Below are positions 13,029-21,455 of a DNA stretch of 64,000 nt, piece by piece (the first letter of the stretch is position 1; the number at the start of each line of letters is the position of its first letter). A program made the translations under genes and the position numbers. Source of the DNA: Rhodococcus triatomae. Its GTDB lineage: Bacteria; Actinomycetota; Actinomycetes; Mycobacteriales; Mycobacteriaceae. A model generated the notes under the pieces. The model had not been told where the DNA came from. It searched no databases and saw only the letters and a list, made by a program, of their open reading frames with translations. The stretch is from positions 1,550,001-1,614,000 of the forward strand of contig NZ_CP048814.1 of the NCBI RefSeq assembly GCF_014217785.1, read 5' to 3'.

Positions 13029-13042
13029 TATAACGTGTTCTA
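13029..13042. promoter_or_regulatory. KstR operator (perfect consensus), kshA side
   Basis: TATAACGTGTTCTA fits TNNAACNNGTTNNA at all fixed positions. It ends 28 bp before the kshA ATG, and the identical 14-mer recurs before kstD at 19701-19714. De-repression by sterol-derived CoA thioesters is the expected behaviour. Confidence 0.85.
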
Positions 13043-13070
13043 CTAACAGATCACAGGGAAGTGAGGGGAC

Positions 13071-14240
13071 ATGGCGGCAATTCGCGAGATCGACGTCGGC
13101 ACCACGCGGACGCGGTTCGCACGCGGCTGGCACTGCCTCGGGCTCGAGAGCGAGTTCCTCGACGGCAAGCCACACGCGGTGGAGGCCTTCGGCACCAAGC
13201 TCGTGGTGTGGGCCGACAGCCAGAACAAGCTGCACGTGCTCGACGCCTACTGCCGGCACATGGGTGGTGACCTCAGCGACGGATCGGTCAAGGGCGACTC
13301 CGTCGCCTGCCCGTTCCACGACTGGCGCTGGGGCCCCAACGGCAAGTGCACGTCCATCCCGTATGCGCGGCGCGTCCCACCGCTCGCGCGCACCCGGTCA
13401 TGGATCACGCTCCAGGAGAACAGGCAACTGTTCGTCTGGAACGACCCGGAGGGCAACCCACCCCCGGAGGACGTCACGATCCCCCATCTGCCCGAGGTCT
13501 TCACCGACAACTGGACGGACTGGCGCTGGAACCGGATCCTCGTCGAGGGTTCGAACTGCCGGGAGATCATCGACAACGTCGTGGACATGGCGCACTTCTT
13601 CTACGTCCACTTCGGGTTCCCGAAGTACTTCAAGAACGTCTTCGAGGGACATGTCGCCACGCAGTACCTGCAGAACCACGGCCGACCGGACGTCCAGAAC
13701 ATGGGCACCCAGTACGGCGAGTCCGTACTCGACTCCGAGGCCTCGTACTTCGGCCCGTCGTACATGATCAACTGGCTGCACAACGACTACAGCGGGTTCA
13801 AGGCGGAGAGCATCCTCGTCAACTGCCACTACCCCGTCACCCACGACTCGTTCATGCTCATGTACGGCGTGAGCGTGGAGAAGCCGAAGGGTCTCGACGA
13901 CGCCACGACGGACAAGCTGTCGCGGAAGTTCACCGAGGGTGTCGCCATGGGCTTCGAGCAGGACGTGGCGATCTGGAAGCGGAAGACCAAGATCGAGAAT
14001 CCGCTCCTGTGTGAGGAAGACGGCCCCGTCTACCAGTTGCGTCGCTGGTACGAGCAGTTCTACGTCGACATCGACGACGTGGACGAGAAGATGACGCAGC
14101 GCTTCGAGTTCGAGATCGACACGAGCAAGGCGATCGAGGCCTGGCAGCGCGAGGTCGACGAGAACCTCGCCCGGCAGGCGGAGGAGAAGGCCGCCGCCGC
14201 GCAGGCGTCCGAGGACGCCGAGCACAAGACGGGCGTGTGA
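13071..14240 (+). CDS. kshA: KshA, 3-ketosteroid 9-alpha-hydroxylase oxygenase
   Basis: Terminal Rieske oxygenase that hydroxylates C9 of androstenedione or androstadienedione; with KstD it opens steroid ring B. 389 residues. The Rieske ligands are Cys61-x-His63 (YCRHMGG) and Cys80-x2-His83 (CPFHDW). The mononuclear-iron motif follows in DNVVDMAHFFYVHF near residues 175-188, with the Asp-x3-His-x4-His pattern. The ATG at 13071 is preceded by GTGAGGGG. The reductase KshB is not in the window. A C-terminal Ala/Glu-rich tail ends in a GTGA overlap with the next gene. Regulated from the KstR box at 13029. Confidence 0.95.
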   Translation: MAAIREIDVGTTRTRFARGWHCLGLESEFLDGKPHAVEAFGTKLVVWADSQNKLHVLDAYCRHMGGDLSDGSVKGDSVACPFHDWRWGPNGKCTSIPYARRVPPLARTRSWITLQENRQLFVWNDPEGNPPPEDVTIPHLPEVFTDNWTDWRWNRILVEGSNCREIIDNVVDMAHFFYVHFGFPKYFKNVFEGHVATQYLQNHGRPDVQNMGTQYGESVLDSEASYFGPSYMINWLHNDYSGFKAESILVNCHYPVTHDSFMLMYGVSVEKPKGLDDATTDKLSRKFTEGVAMGFEQDVAIWKRKTKIENPLLCEEDGPVYQLRRWYEQFYVDIDDVDEKMTQRFEFEIDTSKAIEAWQREVDENLARQAEEKAAAAQASEDAEHKTGV

Positions 14241-14575
14241 CGATGACCTCGACCTGGTCCAAGGCGCCGGACTTCGCCGACAGCCCGGACCGGGTCGAGG
14301 CCGTCCGCGCCCAGACGGTTGCCGACAAGCACACGTATCTCGAGGAAGGCCTTCAGGACGTCCAGTGCCGGGCGTGCGGAACGTGCGTACTGGTGCGCAA
14401 GAACAGCTTCCGGCACACCAGCATCCAGTGGCAGGGCGACCCCCAGCAGATGTGCCCGGAGTTCACCGATGCCGGTGGCCGAGCCGGGTCCCGGCAAACC
14501 TGCCCGCGCCTGTTGAACAGCATCAACCATGCCGTCATGGAAGGAATCATCGAGGTGCGTGACCGCGACGAGTGA
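14237..14575 (+). CDS. Small Cys-rich protein coupled to kshA
   Basis: 112 residues if the GTG overlapping the kshA stop is used (an ATG two codons later, at 14243, is equally possible). I do not recognise a characterised family. A CRACGTC cluster (CxxCxxC) near residue 45 and two further cysteines (MCPEF near 73, TCPRL near 89) suggest a bound metal, zinc or an iron-sulfur site. No membrane segment or signal is present. In position it corresponds to the conserved hypothetical gene (Rv3527) after kshA in Mycobacterium tuberculosis; I could not verify the homology. The GTGA overlap implies co-translation with KshA, so a role in the hydroxylase system is a reasonable guess. Confidence 0.8.
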   Translation: MTMTSTWSKAPDFADSPDRVEAVRAQTVADKHTYLEEGLQDVQCRACGTCVLVRKNSFRHTSIQWQGDPQQMCPEFTDAGGRAGSRQTCPRLLNSINHAVMEGIIEVRDRDE

Positions 14576-14660
14576 GCGCGATCTGTTCCCTGCAGGTAGT
14601 GCCGCGGCCTAGGCTGGATCTGTCCGCCGACCGCGCACTCCCGCACCTGGAGGCCTCGCC

Positions 14661-15047
14661 ATGAGTGGCAAGATCATGCACTTCGAGATCCCCTTCGACG
14701 ACGGCGAGCGCGCCCGCACGTTCTATGCGGACGCGTTCGGCTGGTCCATCGACGAAATGCCGGAGTTGGACTACACCATCGTCACGACGGGCCCCGTCGC
14801 CGACAGCGGAATGCCTGCGGACGCCGGCTACATCAACGGTGGCATGTACCAACGCTCCACCGAGGCACCGCACCCGGTGGTCACCATCGACGTCCCCTCC
14901 ATCGACGACGCCTTGAAGACCGTCGAATCACTCGGCGGGAAGACCGTCACCGGGCGCACCCCGGTCGCCGACATGGGGTTCGCCGCGTACTTCACCGACA
15001 CCGAGGGCAATATCGTCGGCCTGTGGGAGAACGCGGCTCCGGCCTGA
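14661..15047 (+). CDS. VOC-family (glyoxalase-fold) protein
   Basis: 128 residues with the paired beta-alpha-beta-beta-beta units of the vicinal-oxygen-chelate superfamily: HFEIPFDDGERARTFYADAF near residue 7 and AAYFTDTEGNIVGLWE near 110. The ATG at 14661 has CTGGAGG upstream. Such single-domain proteins include glyoxalase-like, dioxygenase-like and resistance proteins; the substrate cannot be told from sequence. It is 85 bp after the kshA unit and converges with hsaF across inverted repeat B, so membership in the steroid regulon is uncertain. Confidence 0.8.
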   Translation: MSGKIMHFEIPFDDGERARTFYADAFGWSIDEMPELDYTIVTTGPVADSGMPADAGYINGGMYQRSTEAPHPVVTIDVPSIDDALKTVESLGGKTVTGRTPVADMGFAAYFTDTEGNIVGLWENAAPA

Positions 15048-15048
15048 C

Positions 15049-15072
15049 GCGACATCTGTTGCGACATCTGTT
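15049..15072. repeat. Tandem duplication of a 12-mer
   Basis: GCGACATCTGTT occurs twice head to tail immediately after the VOC stop codon and directly before inverted repeat B. Probably a replication-slippage product; no function is evident. Confidence 0.7.
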
Positions 15073-15073
15073 G

Positions 15074-15126
15074 CGGCACAATGTCACATCGGTTCGATCT
15101 GAACGAACCGATGTGACATTGTGCCG
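15074..15126. repeat. Inverted repeat B between convergent genes (terminator-like)
   Basis: Perfect 23-nt arms (15074-15096 and 15104-15126) around a 7-nt loop. The arm begins CGGCACAATGTCACATCGG and matches that of inverted repeat A at 9246-9300. It separates the convergent VOC gene and hsaF. It is either a family of bidirectional terminators or a dispersed palindromic element. Confidence 0.8.
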
Positions 15127-15168
15127 GGCTCGGGGGGGAGGAGAGGGATCACGCGGCCGAGGGGAGGA

Positions 15169-16227
15169 TCAGGCGCGCTCGCGCTGGAGTTCCAGGGCGA
15201 TGTCGATGAGTTGGTCTTCCTGGCCGCCGACGAGCTTCCGCTTTCCGGCGCGGACCAGCATCTCGGCTGCCGAGACTCCGTAGCGCTCGGCTTGGCGCTC
15301 CGCGTGCTTGAGGAAGCTCGAGTACACACCGGCGTACCCCATCATCAGGGCTTGGCGGTCCAGCAGGCACTCGGCAGGCATCGCCGGACGCACGACGTCC
15401 TCGGCGGCGTCGGCGATCTCGAAGAAGTCGATGCCGGTCTTGACACCGATCTTGTCGCACACGCCGACGAATGCCTCGACCGGGGCGTTACCCGCACCCG
15501 CGCCGAAACGCCTGGTGCTGCCGTCGATCTGGCGGGCGCCGGCGCGTACCGCGGCCACCGAATTGGCGACACCGAGCCCCAGGTTCTCGTGGCCGTGGAA
15601 CCCCACCTGCGCGTCGTCTCCCAGTTCGGCGACGAGCGCCTCCACCCGGTCGGAGACCTGCTCGAGCACCAGCGCACCCGCGGAGTCCACCACATACACG
15701 CACTGGCACCCGGCGTCCGCCATGATGCGCGCCTGCTTCGCGAGTTGTTCCGGCGGAATGGTGTGGGCCATCATCAGGAACCCGACGGTTTCCAGACCCC
15801 GTTCCCTGGCGAGGCCGAAATGCTGGATCGAGACGTCGGCCTCGGTGCAGTGCGTCGCGATCCGACAGATGGACGCGCCGTTGTCCTGCGCCTCGACGAT
15901 GTCCTCCTTGATCCCGACACCAGGCAACATGAGGAAGGCGATCTTCGCGTTCTTCGCGGTGTCGACCGCGATCGTGATCAGTTCCTGCTCCGGCGTCTTG
16001 GAGAACCCGTAGTTGAACGACGAACCGCCCAGCCCGTCGCCGTGCGTGACCTCGATGACCGGGACGCCGGACGCGTCCAGCGCGGCGACGATCGCTCGGA
16101 CCTCCTCACCGCTGAACTGGTGCCGTTTGTGATGCGACCCGTCCCGCAGCGAGGTGTCGGTGACCCGCACGTCCCACGCACTGTCGAAATGGATACCGCC
16201 CGAATGGATCGTGTCCGAATGAACCAT
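15169..16227 (-). CDS. hsaF: HsaF, 4-hydroxy-2-oxohexanoate aldolase
   Basis: Class II (DmpG/BphI-type) aldolase that cleaves 4-hydroxy-2-oxohexanoate to pyruvate and propanal and channels the aldehyde to HsaG. 352 residues from the ATG at 16227 (AAGG about 10 nt upstream); a GTG three codons earlier (16236) overlaps the hsaG stop and is an alternative. Motifs: [15 protein letters not shown] with metal-binding Asp near residue 24, [16 protein letters not shown] near 60, and the HGHENLGLG metal-binding pair near 210. A 10-residue Ser/His/Gly-rich extension precedes the usual start. Last gene of the flavoprotein-hsaE-hsaG-hsaF operon. Confidence 0.94.
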   Translation of the reverse strand: MVHSDTIHSGGIHFDSAWDVRVTDTSLRDGSHHKRHQFSGEEVRAIVAALDASGVPVIEVTHGDGLGGSSFNYGFSKTPEQELITIAVDTAKNAKIAFLMLPGVGIKEDIVEAQDNGASICRIATHCTEADVSIQHFGLARERGLETVGFLMMAHTIPPEQLAKQARIMADAGCQCVYVVDSAGALVLEQVSDRVEALVAELGDDAQVGFHGHENLGLGVANSVAAVRAGARQIDGSTRRFGAGAGNAPVEAFVGVCDKIGVKTGIDFFEIADAAEDVVRPAMPAECLLDRQALMMGYAGVYSSFLKHAERQAERYGVSAAEMLVRAGKRKLVGGQEDQLIDIALELQRERA

Positions 16228-16232
16228 GTCGC

Positions 16233-17135
16233 TCACGCCTTCACTGTCAGGAGCTTCTGGGCGATCTCCTCGCCCACCTTGGTGGCCGCAGCCGTCATGA
16301 TGTCGAGGTTGCCCGCATACGGTGGCAGGAAATCGCCCGCGCCCTCGACCTCGACGAACACCGTCACTCGCGCGTGCCCACCGGACACGACGGACGGATC
16401 GTCGAACTGCGGCTCGTTGAGCAGCCGGTAGCCGGGCACGTACTGCTGGATGTCGGCGACGACGCGGTGGATCGAGTCGGTGATCGCGTCTCGGTCCGCG
16501 TCCTCGGGAATCGCACAGAAGATGGTGTCCCGCATTATCATCGGCGGATCGGCGGGATTCAGGACGATGATGGCCTTGCCCCGCTGCGCGCCGCCGATGG
16601 TCTCGACACCGCGACTGGTGGTCTTGGTGAACTCGTCGATGTTCGCGCGAGTGCCCGGTCCGGCGGACACCGACGCCACCGAGGCCACGATCTCCGCGTA
16701 CGGCACGTCCACCACCCGGGAGACCGCGTAGACGATGGGGATCGTCGCCTGTCCCCCGCAGGTGATCATGTTGACGTTGGGCGCATCGAGGTGCTCGCGC
16801 AGGTTGGCCGGGGGCACGACGGCGGGACCGACGGCCGCCGGGGTCAGGTCGACCGCCCGGATTCCCGCCTCCGCGTACCGGGGTGCCGCCTCGCGGTGCA
16901 CATACGCGGACGTCGCCTCGAACACCAGATCCGGCTTGTCCGGCCGAGCGAGCAGCCAGTCCACTCCCTCGGCGCTGGTCTCGAGCCCCAGACCGCGGGC
17001 GCGGGCCAATCCCTCGCTGGCCGGGTCGATCCCGATCATCCAACGCGGCTCGAGCCATTCGGAGCGTTGCAGCTTGTACAGCAGATCGGTACTGATGTTC
17101 CCCGATCCTACGATGGCGACACTTGCCTTGGTCAT
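16233..17135 (-). CDS. hsaG: HsaG, acylating propanal/acetaldehyde dehydrogenase
   Basis: Oxidises propanal to propionyl-CoA with NAD and CoA, in complex with HsaF. 300 residues from the ATG at 17135, with AGGAGAG 8 nt upstream. The Rossmann motif is [12 protein letters not shown] near residue 9 and the catalytic Cys lies in [10 protein letters not shown] near residue 129. The stop codon lies 5 nt before the chosen hsaF start and overlaps an alternative GTG. A 60-nt gap separates it from hsaE. Confidence 0.94.
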   Translation of the reverse strand: MTKASVAIVGSGNISTDLLYKLQRSEWLEPRWMIGIDPASEGLARARGLGLETSAEGVDWLLARPDKPDLVFEATSAYVHREAAPRYAEAGIRAVDLTPAAVGPAVVPPANLREHLDAPNVNMITCGGQATIPIVYAVSRVVDVPYAEIVASVASVSAGPGTRANIDEFTKTTSRGVETIGGAQRGKAIIVLNPADPPMIMRDTIFCAIPEDADRDAITDSIHRVVADIQQYVPGYRLLNEPQFDDPSVVSGGHARVTVFVEVEGAGDFLPPYAGNLDIMTAAATKVGEEIAQKLLTVKA

Positions 17136-17195
17136 GGACGCTTCTCTCCTACTCGCATGGGACACGCGACTGTCGGGGCTGGTCGAGGTTCACGG

Positions 17196-17981
17196 CTAGC
17201 CGAAATTCAGGGATACGGTGCCGAGTCCGGCGAAATCGGCATGGAAGGAATCTCCCGGACGGACGTCGATGGCGCGGGTACACGATCCCGGCAACACGAT
17301 GTCCCCGGCCTTCAACCGGACCCCGAAGCTCTCGACCTTGCGGGCGAGCCACGCGACCGCGGTCACCGGGTTGCCGAGCACGGCATCGCTGCGCCCCTCC
17401 GCGATGCGTTCGCCGTTGCGGGTCAGCACCGCGTCGATCGCCCGGATGTCGATGTCCGCGGGACGAACTCGTTGCCGTCCGAGGACGAATCCCGCCGACG
17501 ACGCGTTGTCGGCGATGGTGTCCACCAGGCCGATCTTCCAGTCCTTGATCCGGCTGTCGATCAGTTCGATCGAGGGGGCGTACGCCTCGGTGGCGGCGAG
17601 GACGTCCTCCTCGGTGCAGTCGGCGCCGGGCAGGTCCGCGCCGAGCAGGAAGGCCACCTCGACCTCGACGCGCGGGAAGCAGTAGCGGGCGGTGTCGACC
17701 GTACGGTCCTCGAACACCTCCATGTCGCCGAGCAGGTGACCGTAGTCGGGTTCGTCGACACCCATCATCTGCTGCATCGCCTTCGACGACAGACCCACCT
17801 TGTGCCCCGAGACGGTGGCACCCGCGTCGAGTCGGCGCCGGATCCCGAGGAGTTGGATCTCGTACGAATCCACGACGTCCATGTCGGGATACGACTGCGC
17901 CAACGGGTCGATCGGCGTACGGGTGCGCTCGGCCTCCTCCAACCGGTCGGCGAGTTCGGCTCTCTGCGCGTCGTTCAACAT
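17196..17981 (-). CDS. hsaE: HsaE, 2-hydroxyhexa-2,4-dienoate hydratase
   Basis: Hydrates the dienoate released by HsaD to 4-hydroxy-2-oxohexanoate, the HsaF substrate. 261 residues, the length of known HsaE/MhpD-type hydratases. Family signatures are GHKVGLSSKAMQQMMGV near residue 60, the divalent-metal-binding PRVEVEVAFLLG near 105 and SIELIDSRIKDWK near 137. The start codon is 2 nt after the stop of the upstream flavoprotein gene and has GAGGAG inside that gene, so the two are coupled. Confidence 0.94.
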   Translation of the reverse strand: MLNDAQRAELADRLEEAERTRTPIDPLAQSYPDMDVVDSYEIQLLGIRRRLDAGATVSGHKVGLSSKAMQQMMGVDEPDYGHLLGDMEVFEDRTVDTARYCFPRVEVEVAFLLGADLPGADCTEEDVLAATEAYAPSIELIDSRIKDWKIGLVDTIADNASSAGFVLGRQRVRPADIDIRAIDAVLTRNGERIAEGRSDAVLGNPVTAVAWLARKVESFGVRLKAGDIVLPGSCTRAIDVRPGDSFHADFAGLGTVSLNFG

Positions 17982-17983
17982 GG

Positions 17984-19600
17984 TCAGCTCCTCACCGATC
18001 GAAGTCCGGGGGCGGGAACGTCCTGCGCCGCCTGCTTTCCGGCACGACGACCGGCGAAGACGCAGTCCGCGATGGACAGCCCGGACACATACGAGTTCGT
18101 GCACACGCCCGCAGCCACCCGGCCCGCCGCATACAGCCCGGCGATCGCCGCGTCGGACTCGTCGAGGACCGCTCCCGTGTTCTCGTCGACGCGGAGGCCG
18201 CCGAGCGTGAGCATCGGGCACGGGTTCATCGCGTTCGGCTTGATCCCCACGTCGAACAGAGAGTACGGGGGCGTGCGCAGGGCACGAGCGAAGTCGGGAT
18301 GCTTTCCCATCGGATCGGGGCCCGCGCCGTCCACGGCAGCGTTCGCCGCATCGACGGTGGCGCGCAGTCCGGCCGGATCGATACCCGCCTTCCCGGCGAG
18401 CACGTCGAGGGTGTCGGCCCGGATCGCAGTGCGCAGTAGCCCCGTAGCCTGGATTCGCTGGAACCACAGTGACTGGGACTTCAACTGCGCCTTGGCCTCA
18501 CGCACCAGTTCGGCGTCCGCGACGAGCCACCCCTGCCGGTCGGCGTCGCGGACCAGCGCCTCGCCGAGCGCCGCGCCGTATCGGGACTCGTCGACGATGC
18601 GCCTGCCGTGCCGGTCGACGAGCAGCGATCCGAGGAGGGCACTGGGGGGCGAGATGAATCGCCACGCCGAGACGTTTCCCATCCCGGTCGTGGTCGCGCC
18701 GAGTGCGGCGGCCATCGCGATTCCCGCACCGTCGTCGGTGGCCGTACCGAGGGAGATGCCACCGGTGAAGTCCGGGGCATGGCGATGCACCAGCGCGCGA
18801 TTGGCGATGAACCCTCCGGTCGTGAGCACCACTGCCCGGCGGGCCCGGATCCGGATCGGCGTCGCGTACCTGCGCTCGATCCGGCGAATCCGCTTCTCCA
18901 GCACCGCACGCAGCGCCGGGGCGTAGATTCCCGGCTTCGCCGAGATCCGGCAGAGCCGGGCGTGCCGCGAGCGCACCCGGGCGGGCGCATCGGCGAGGCT
19001 GCGTGCCTCCACGCCCACCACGCGGCCCTCGTCGTCGGTGACGAGAGCGGTGACCGAGGTCTGCGTCAGCACGCGCACCCCGGCGCGCCGGACCGCGCGG
19101 GCCAACGGGCCGAAGATCATCTTCCCGGACGTGCCCTTGCCCTTCGCGCGATGTCCACGCTGGGCGGGTGCGGCCACCTTCCTGGCCGCGCCCGACGCCT
19201 CACTGCCGGAGTAGTACAGGTAGTAGTCGTCGGTGGGGAACGAGGTCTTGTGCGGACACACCGACCCCTCGAACGGAACCCCGTGACGGATCAGCCAGTC
19301 GAGATTGTCGATGCTCTCGTCGACGAAGCGGCGCAGCGTCTCCGGCCGGACCGAATCCCCCACCTCGAATCGCAGGTAGTCGTACATCGCGTCGGGACTG
19401 TCCTCGACACCCGCCTCCCGCTGTATCGACGTCCCGCCGCCCGCGTAGACGACGCCACCGGAGATCGTGGTGGCACCGCCACCGAGACGGGCATCGGCGA
19501 CGAGCACGTCCACCCCGCTCTCACGCGCTTCGAGCGCCGCGACCGCGCCCGCGCCGCCGAATCCGACGACCACGACGTCCACGGTTGTATCCCAGGTCAC
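17984..19600 (-). CDS. KstD-like FAD-binding dehydrogenase
   Basis: Flavoprotein of the fumarate reductase/3-ketosteroid dehydrogenase family, 538 residues from the GTG at 19600 (GAGGAGG about 9 nt upstream). N-terminal dinucleotide fold VVVVGFGGAGAVAALEA near residue 7, the substrate-loop GGGATTISGGVVYAGGG near 40, and the C-terminal flavin-binding segment LYAAGRVAAGVC followed by SYVSGLSIADCVFAG near 505. The KstD tyrosines of the GYSDYYPE and GHTYAGPG motifs are not present in the same form, so the substrate is probably another steroid or a ring fragment. It heads the operon with hsaE-G-F and lies back to back with kstD. It could be a delta-1, delta-4 or other enone reductase/dehydrogenase. 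Confidence 0.82.
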   Translation of the reverse strand: MTWDTTVDVVVVGFGGAGAVAALEARESGVDVLVADARLGGGATTISGGVVYAGGGTSIQREAGVEDSPDAMYDYLRFEVGDSVRPETLRRFVDESIDNLDWLIRHGVPFEGSVCPHKTSFPTDDYYLYYSGSEASGAARKVAAPAQRGHRAKGKGTSGKMIFGPLARAVRRAGVRVLTQTSVTALVTDDEGRVVGVEARSLADAPARVRSRHARLCRISAKPGIYAPALRAVLEKRIRRIERRYATPIRIRARRAVVLTTGGFIANRALVHRHAPDFTGGISLGTATDDGAGIAMAAALGATTTGMGNVSAWRFISPPSALLGSLLVDRHGRRIVDESRYGAALGEALVRDADRQGWLVADAELVREAKAQLKSQSLWFQRIQATGLLRTAIRADTLDVLAGKAGIDPAGLRATVDAANAAVDGAGPDPMGKHPDFARALRTPPYSLFDVGIKPNAMNPCPMLTLGGLRVDENTGAVLDESDAAIAGLYAAGRVAAGVCTNSYVSGLSIADCVFAGRRAGKQAAQDVPAPGLRSVRS

Positions 19601-19620
19601 ACACACCACCTCCTCAGAAC

Positions 19621-19634
19621 TGTAACGCGTTTTC
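19621..19634. promoter_or_regulatory. KstR-type operator (near match), flavoprotein-hsaEGF side
   Basis: TGTAACGCGTTTTC matches TNNAACNNGTTNNA at seven of eight fixed positions. It lies 20 bp upstream of the flavoprotein start, suited to control that operon. Confidence 0.6.
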
Positions 19635-19700
19635 GATTTCTCCCCAACCGTCTTCACGTACTTCCAGCACATGAGGGATGGACTGACCGGCTCATCATTC

Positions 19701-19714
19701 TATAACGTGTTCTA
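19701..19714. promoter_or_regulatory. KstR operator (perfect consensus), abutting the kstD start
   Basis: TATAACGTGTTCTA, identical to the kshA box. Only one base separates it from the kstD ATG at 19716, which leaves no room for a ribosome binding site and suggests a leaderless transcript or a different start. Confidence 0.85.
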
Positions 19715-19715
19715 C

Positions 19716-21455
19716 ATGAGCAAGAGTGAGTACGACATCGTCGTGGTCGGCAGCGGCGCCGGAGGTATGACCGCCGCCCTGACCGCCGCCCGGCACGGCC
19801 TGAGCGTCGTGGTCATCGAGAAGGCACCGCACTACGGGGGCTCGAGCGCCCGGTCGGGAGGCGGGGTCTGGATCCCGAACAACGAGGTCCTTCGGTCCGC
19901 AGGGGTCGACGACACCCCGGAAGCCGCCCGCCGGTACCTGCACGCCATCATCGGCGACGTCGTTCCACCGGAACGCATCGACGCCTACGTCGATCGCGGC
20001 CCCGAGATGCTCTCGTTCGTCCTCGCCCACAGCCCGCTGAAGCTGCAGTGGGTGCCCGGCTACTCCGACTACTACCCGGAGGCCCCGGGCGGACGGATCG
20101 GCGGACGCTCCGTGGAACCGACCCCGATGGACGGCAACGAACTCGGTGACGACCTGGCACTGCTCGAACCGGACTACGTCAAGGCTCCCCGCAACTTCGT
20201 CATCACCCAGGCCGACTACCGCTGGCTGAACCTGATCATGCGCAACCCCCGCGGGCCGCTGCGAGCGATGCGCGTCGGCACCCGATTCCTGTGGGCGAAG
20301 CTGACCCGCAAGAACCTCCTGGTCCGCGGCCAGGCGCTCATGGCCGGGCTGTGCCTGGGCCTGAGGGACGCGGGAGTCCCGATCCTCCTGAACACCCCGC
20401 TGACCGAACTGGTCGACGAGGACGGCACCGTCACCGGGGTGCGCGTGGACTCGCCGGACGGCCCGGCGGAGATCCACGCCCGCCTGGGCGTGGTGATCGC
20501 CTCCGGAGGTTTCGAGCACAACGAGACCGCCCGCCGGCGGTACCAGCGCGCACCGATCGGCACGGAATGGACGGTCGGCGCGAAGGCGAACACCGGCGAC
20601 GGCATCTGGGCCGGCGAGAAGCTGGGCGGCGCACTCGATCTCATGGAGGACGCCTGGTGGGGCCCGTCGATACCGCTGACCGGCGGCCCCTGGTTCGCAC
20701 TGTCCGAGCGCAGCCTTCCCGGCTGCATCATGGTCAACGGCGAGGGCAGGAGATTCGTCAACGAGTCGGCCCCGTACGTCGAGGCCACCCACGCGATGTA
20801 CGGCGGACGCTACGGCCACGGCGACGGCCCGGCCGAGAACCTGCCGTGCTGGATGGTGCTCGACCAGCGCTATCGCGACCGCTACACGTTCGCCGGCATC
20901 ACCCCGCGCTCCCCGTTCCCCGGCCGCTGGCTGAAGGCCGGCGTGGTGGTCAAGGCGTCGACCATCGAAGAACTCGCCGAGAAGATCGAGGTGCCCGCCA
21001 CGGAGTTGTCCGCGACGGTGGAGCGGTTCAACGGCTTCGCCCGTGAAGGCCGCGACGAGGACTTCGCCCGGGGTGAGAGCGGCTACGACCACTACTATGG
21101 AGATCCGCGCAACAAGCCGAATCCGAGTCTCGCCGTCATCGGGAAGGCCCCGTTCTACGCGATCAAGATGGTGCCGGGCGATCTGGGCACCAAGGGCGGG
21201 CTGCGCACCGACCCCCACGCTCGGGTACTCCGCGAGGACGGCTCCGTCATCGAACACCTCTACGCGGTCGGAAACGCGAGCGGGCCGGTCATGGGTCACA
21301 CCTACGCGGGCCCCGGCGCCACGATCGGGCCCGCCATGACGTTCGGGTACCTCGCCGTGCTCGACATCCTCGAGCGCTCGGAGCAGGCTCCCACTCCGGC
21401 CGAGACCCCCACCCAGTCCGATCCGGCGGCCCAGTCCGTCACGGGAGGAAACTGA
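19716..21455 (+). CDS. kstD: KstD, 3-ketosteroid delta-1-dehydrogenase
   Basis: FAD enzyme that desaturates C1-C2 of 3-ketosteroids; with KshA it triggers ring-B opening. 579 residues from ATG 19716. FAD-binding IVVVGSGAGGMTAALTAA begins at residue 8. Residues corresponding to the catalytic set of characterised KstD are visible: Tyr in WVPGYSDYYPEAPGG near 115, Tyr in NESAPYVEA near 350, and Tyr and Gly in MGHTYAGPGATIGPAMTFGY near 530. An in-frame ATG 15 codons upstream (19671) would place the operator inside the gene. No Shine-Dalgarno sequence is seen. The stop shares a base with the next start. Confidence 0.95.
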   Translation: MSKSEYDIVVVGSGAGGMTAALTAARHGLSVVVIEKAPHYGGSSARSGGGVWIPNNEVLRSAGVDDTPEAARRYLHAIIGDVVPPERIDAYVDRGPEMLSFVLAHSPLKLQWVPGYSDYYPEAPGGRIGGRSVEPTPMDGNELGDDLALLEPDYVKAPRNFVITQADYRWLNLIMRNPRGPLRAMRVGTRFLWAKLTRKNLLVRGQALMAGLCLGLRDAGVPILLNTPLTELVDEDGTVTGVRVDSPDGPAEIHARLGVVIASGGFEHNETARRRYQRAPIGTEWTVGAKANTGDGIWAGEKLGGALDLMEDAWWGPSIPLTGGPWFALSERSLPGCIMVNGEGRRFVNESAPYVEATHAMYGGRYGHGDGPAENLPCWMVLDQRYRDRYTFAGITPRSPFPGRWLKAGVVVKASTIEELAEKIEVPATELSATVERFNGFAREGRDEDFARGESGYDHYYGDPRNKPNPSLAVIGKAPFYAIKMVPGDLGTKGGLRTDPHARVLREDGSVIEHLYAVGNASGPVMGHTYAGPGATIGPAMTFGYLAVLDILERSEQAPTPAETPTQSDPAAQSVTGGN

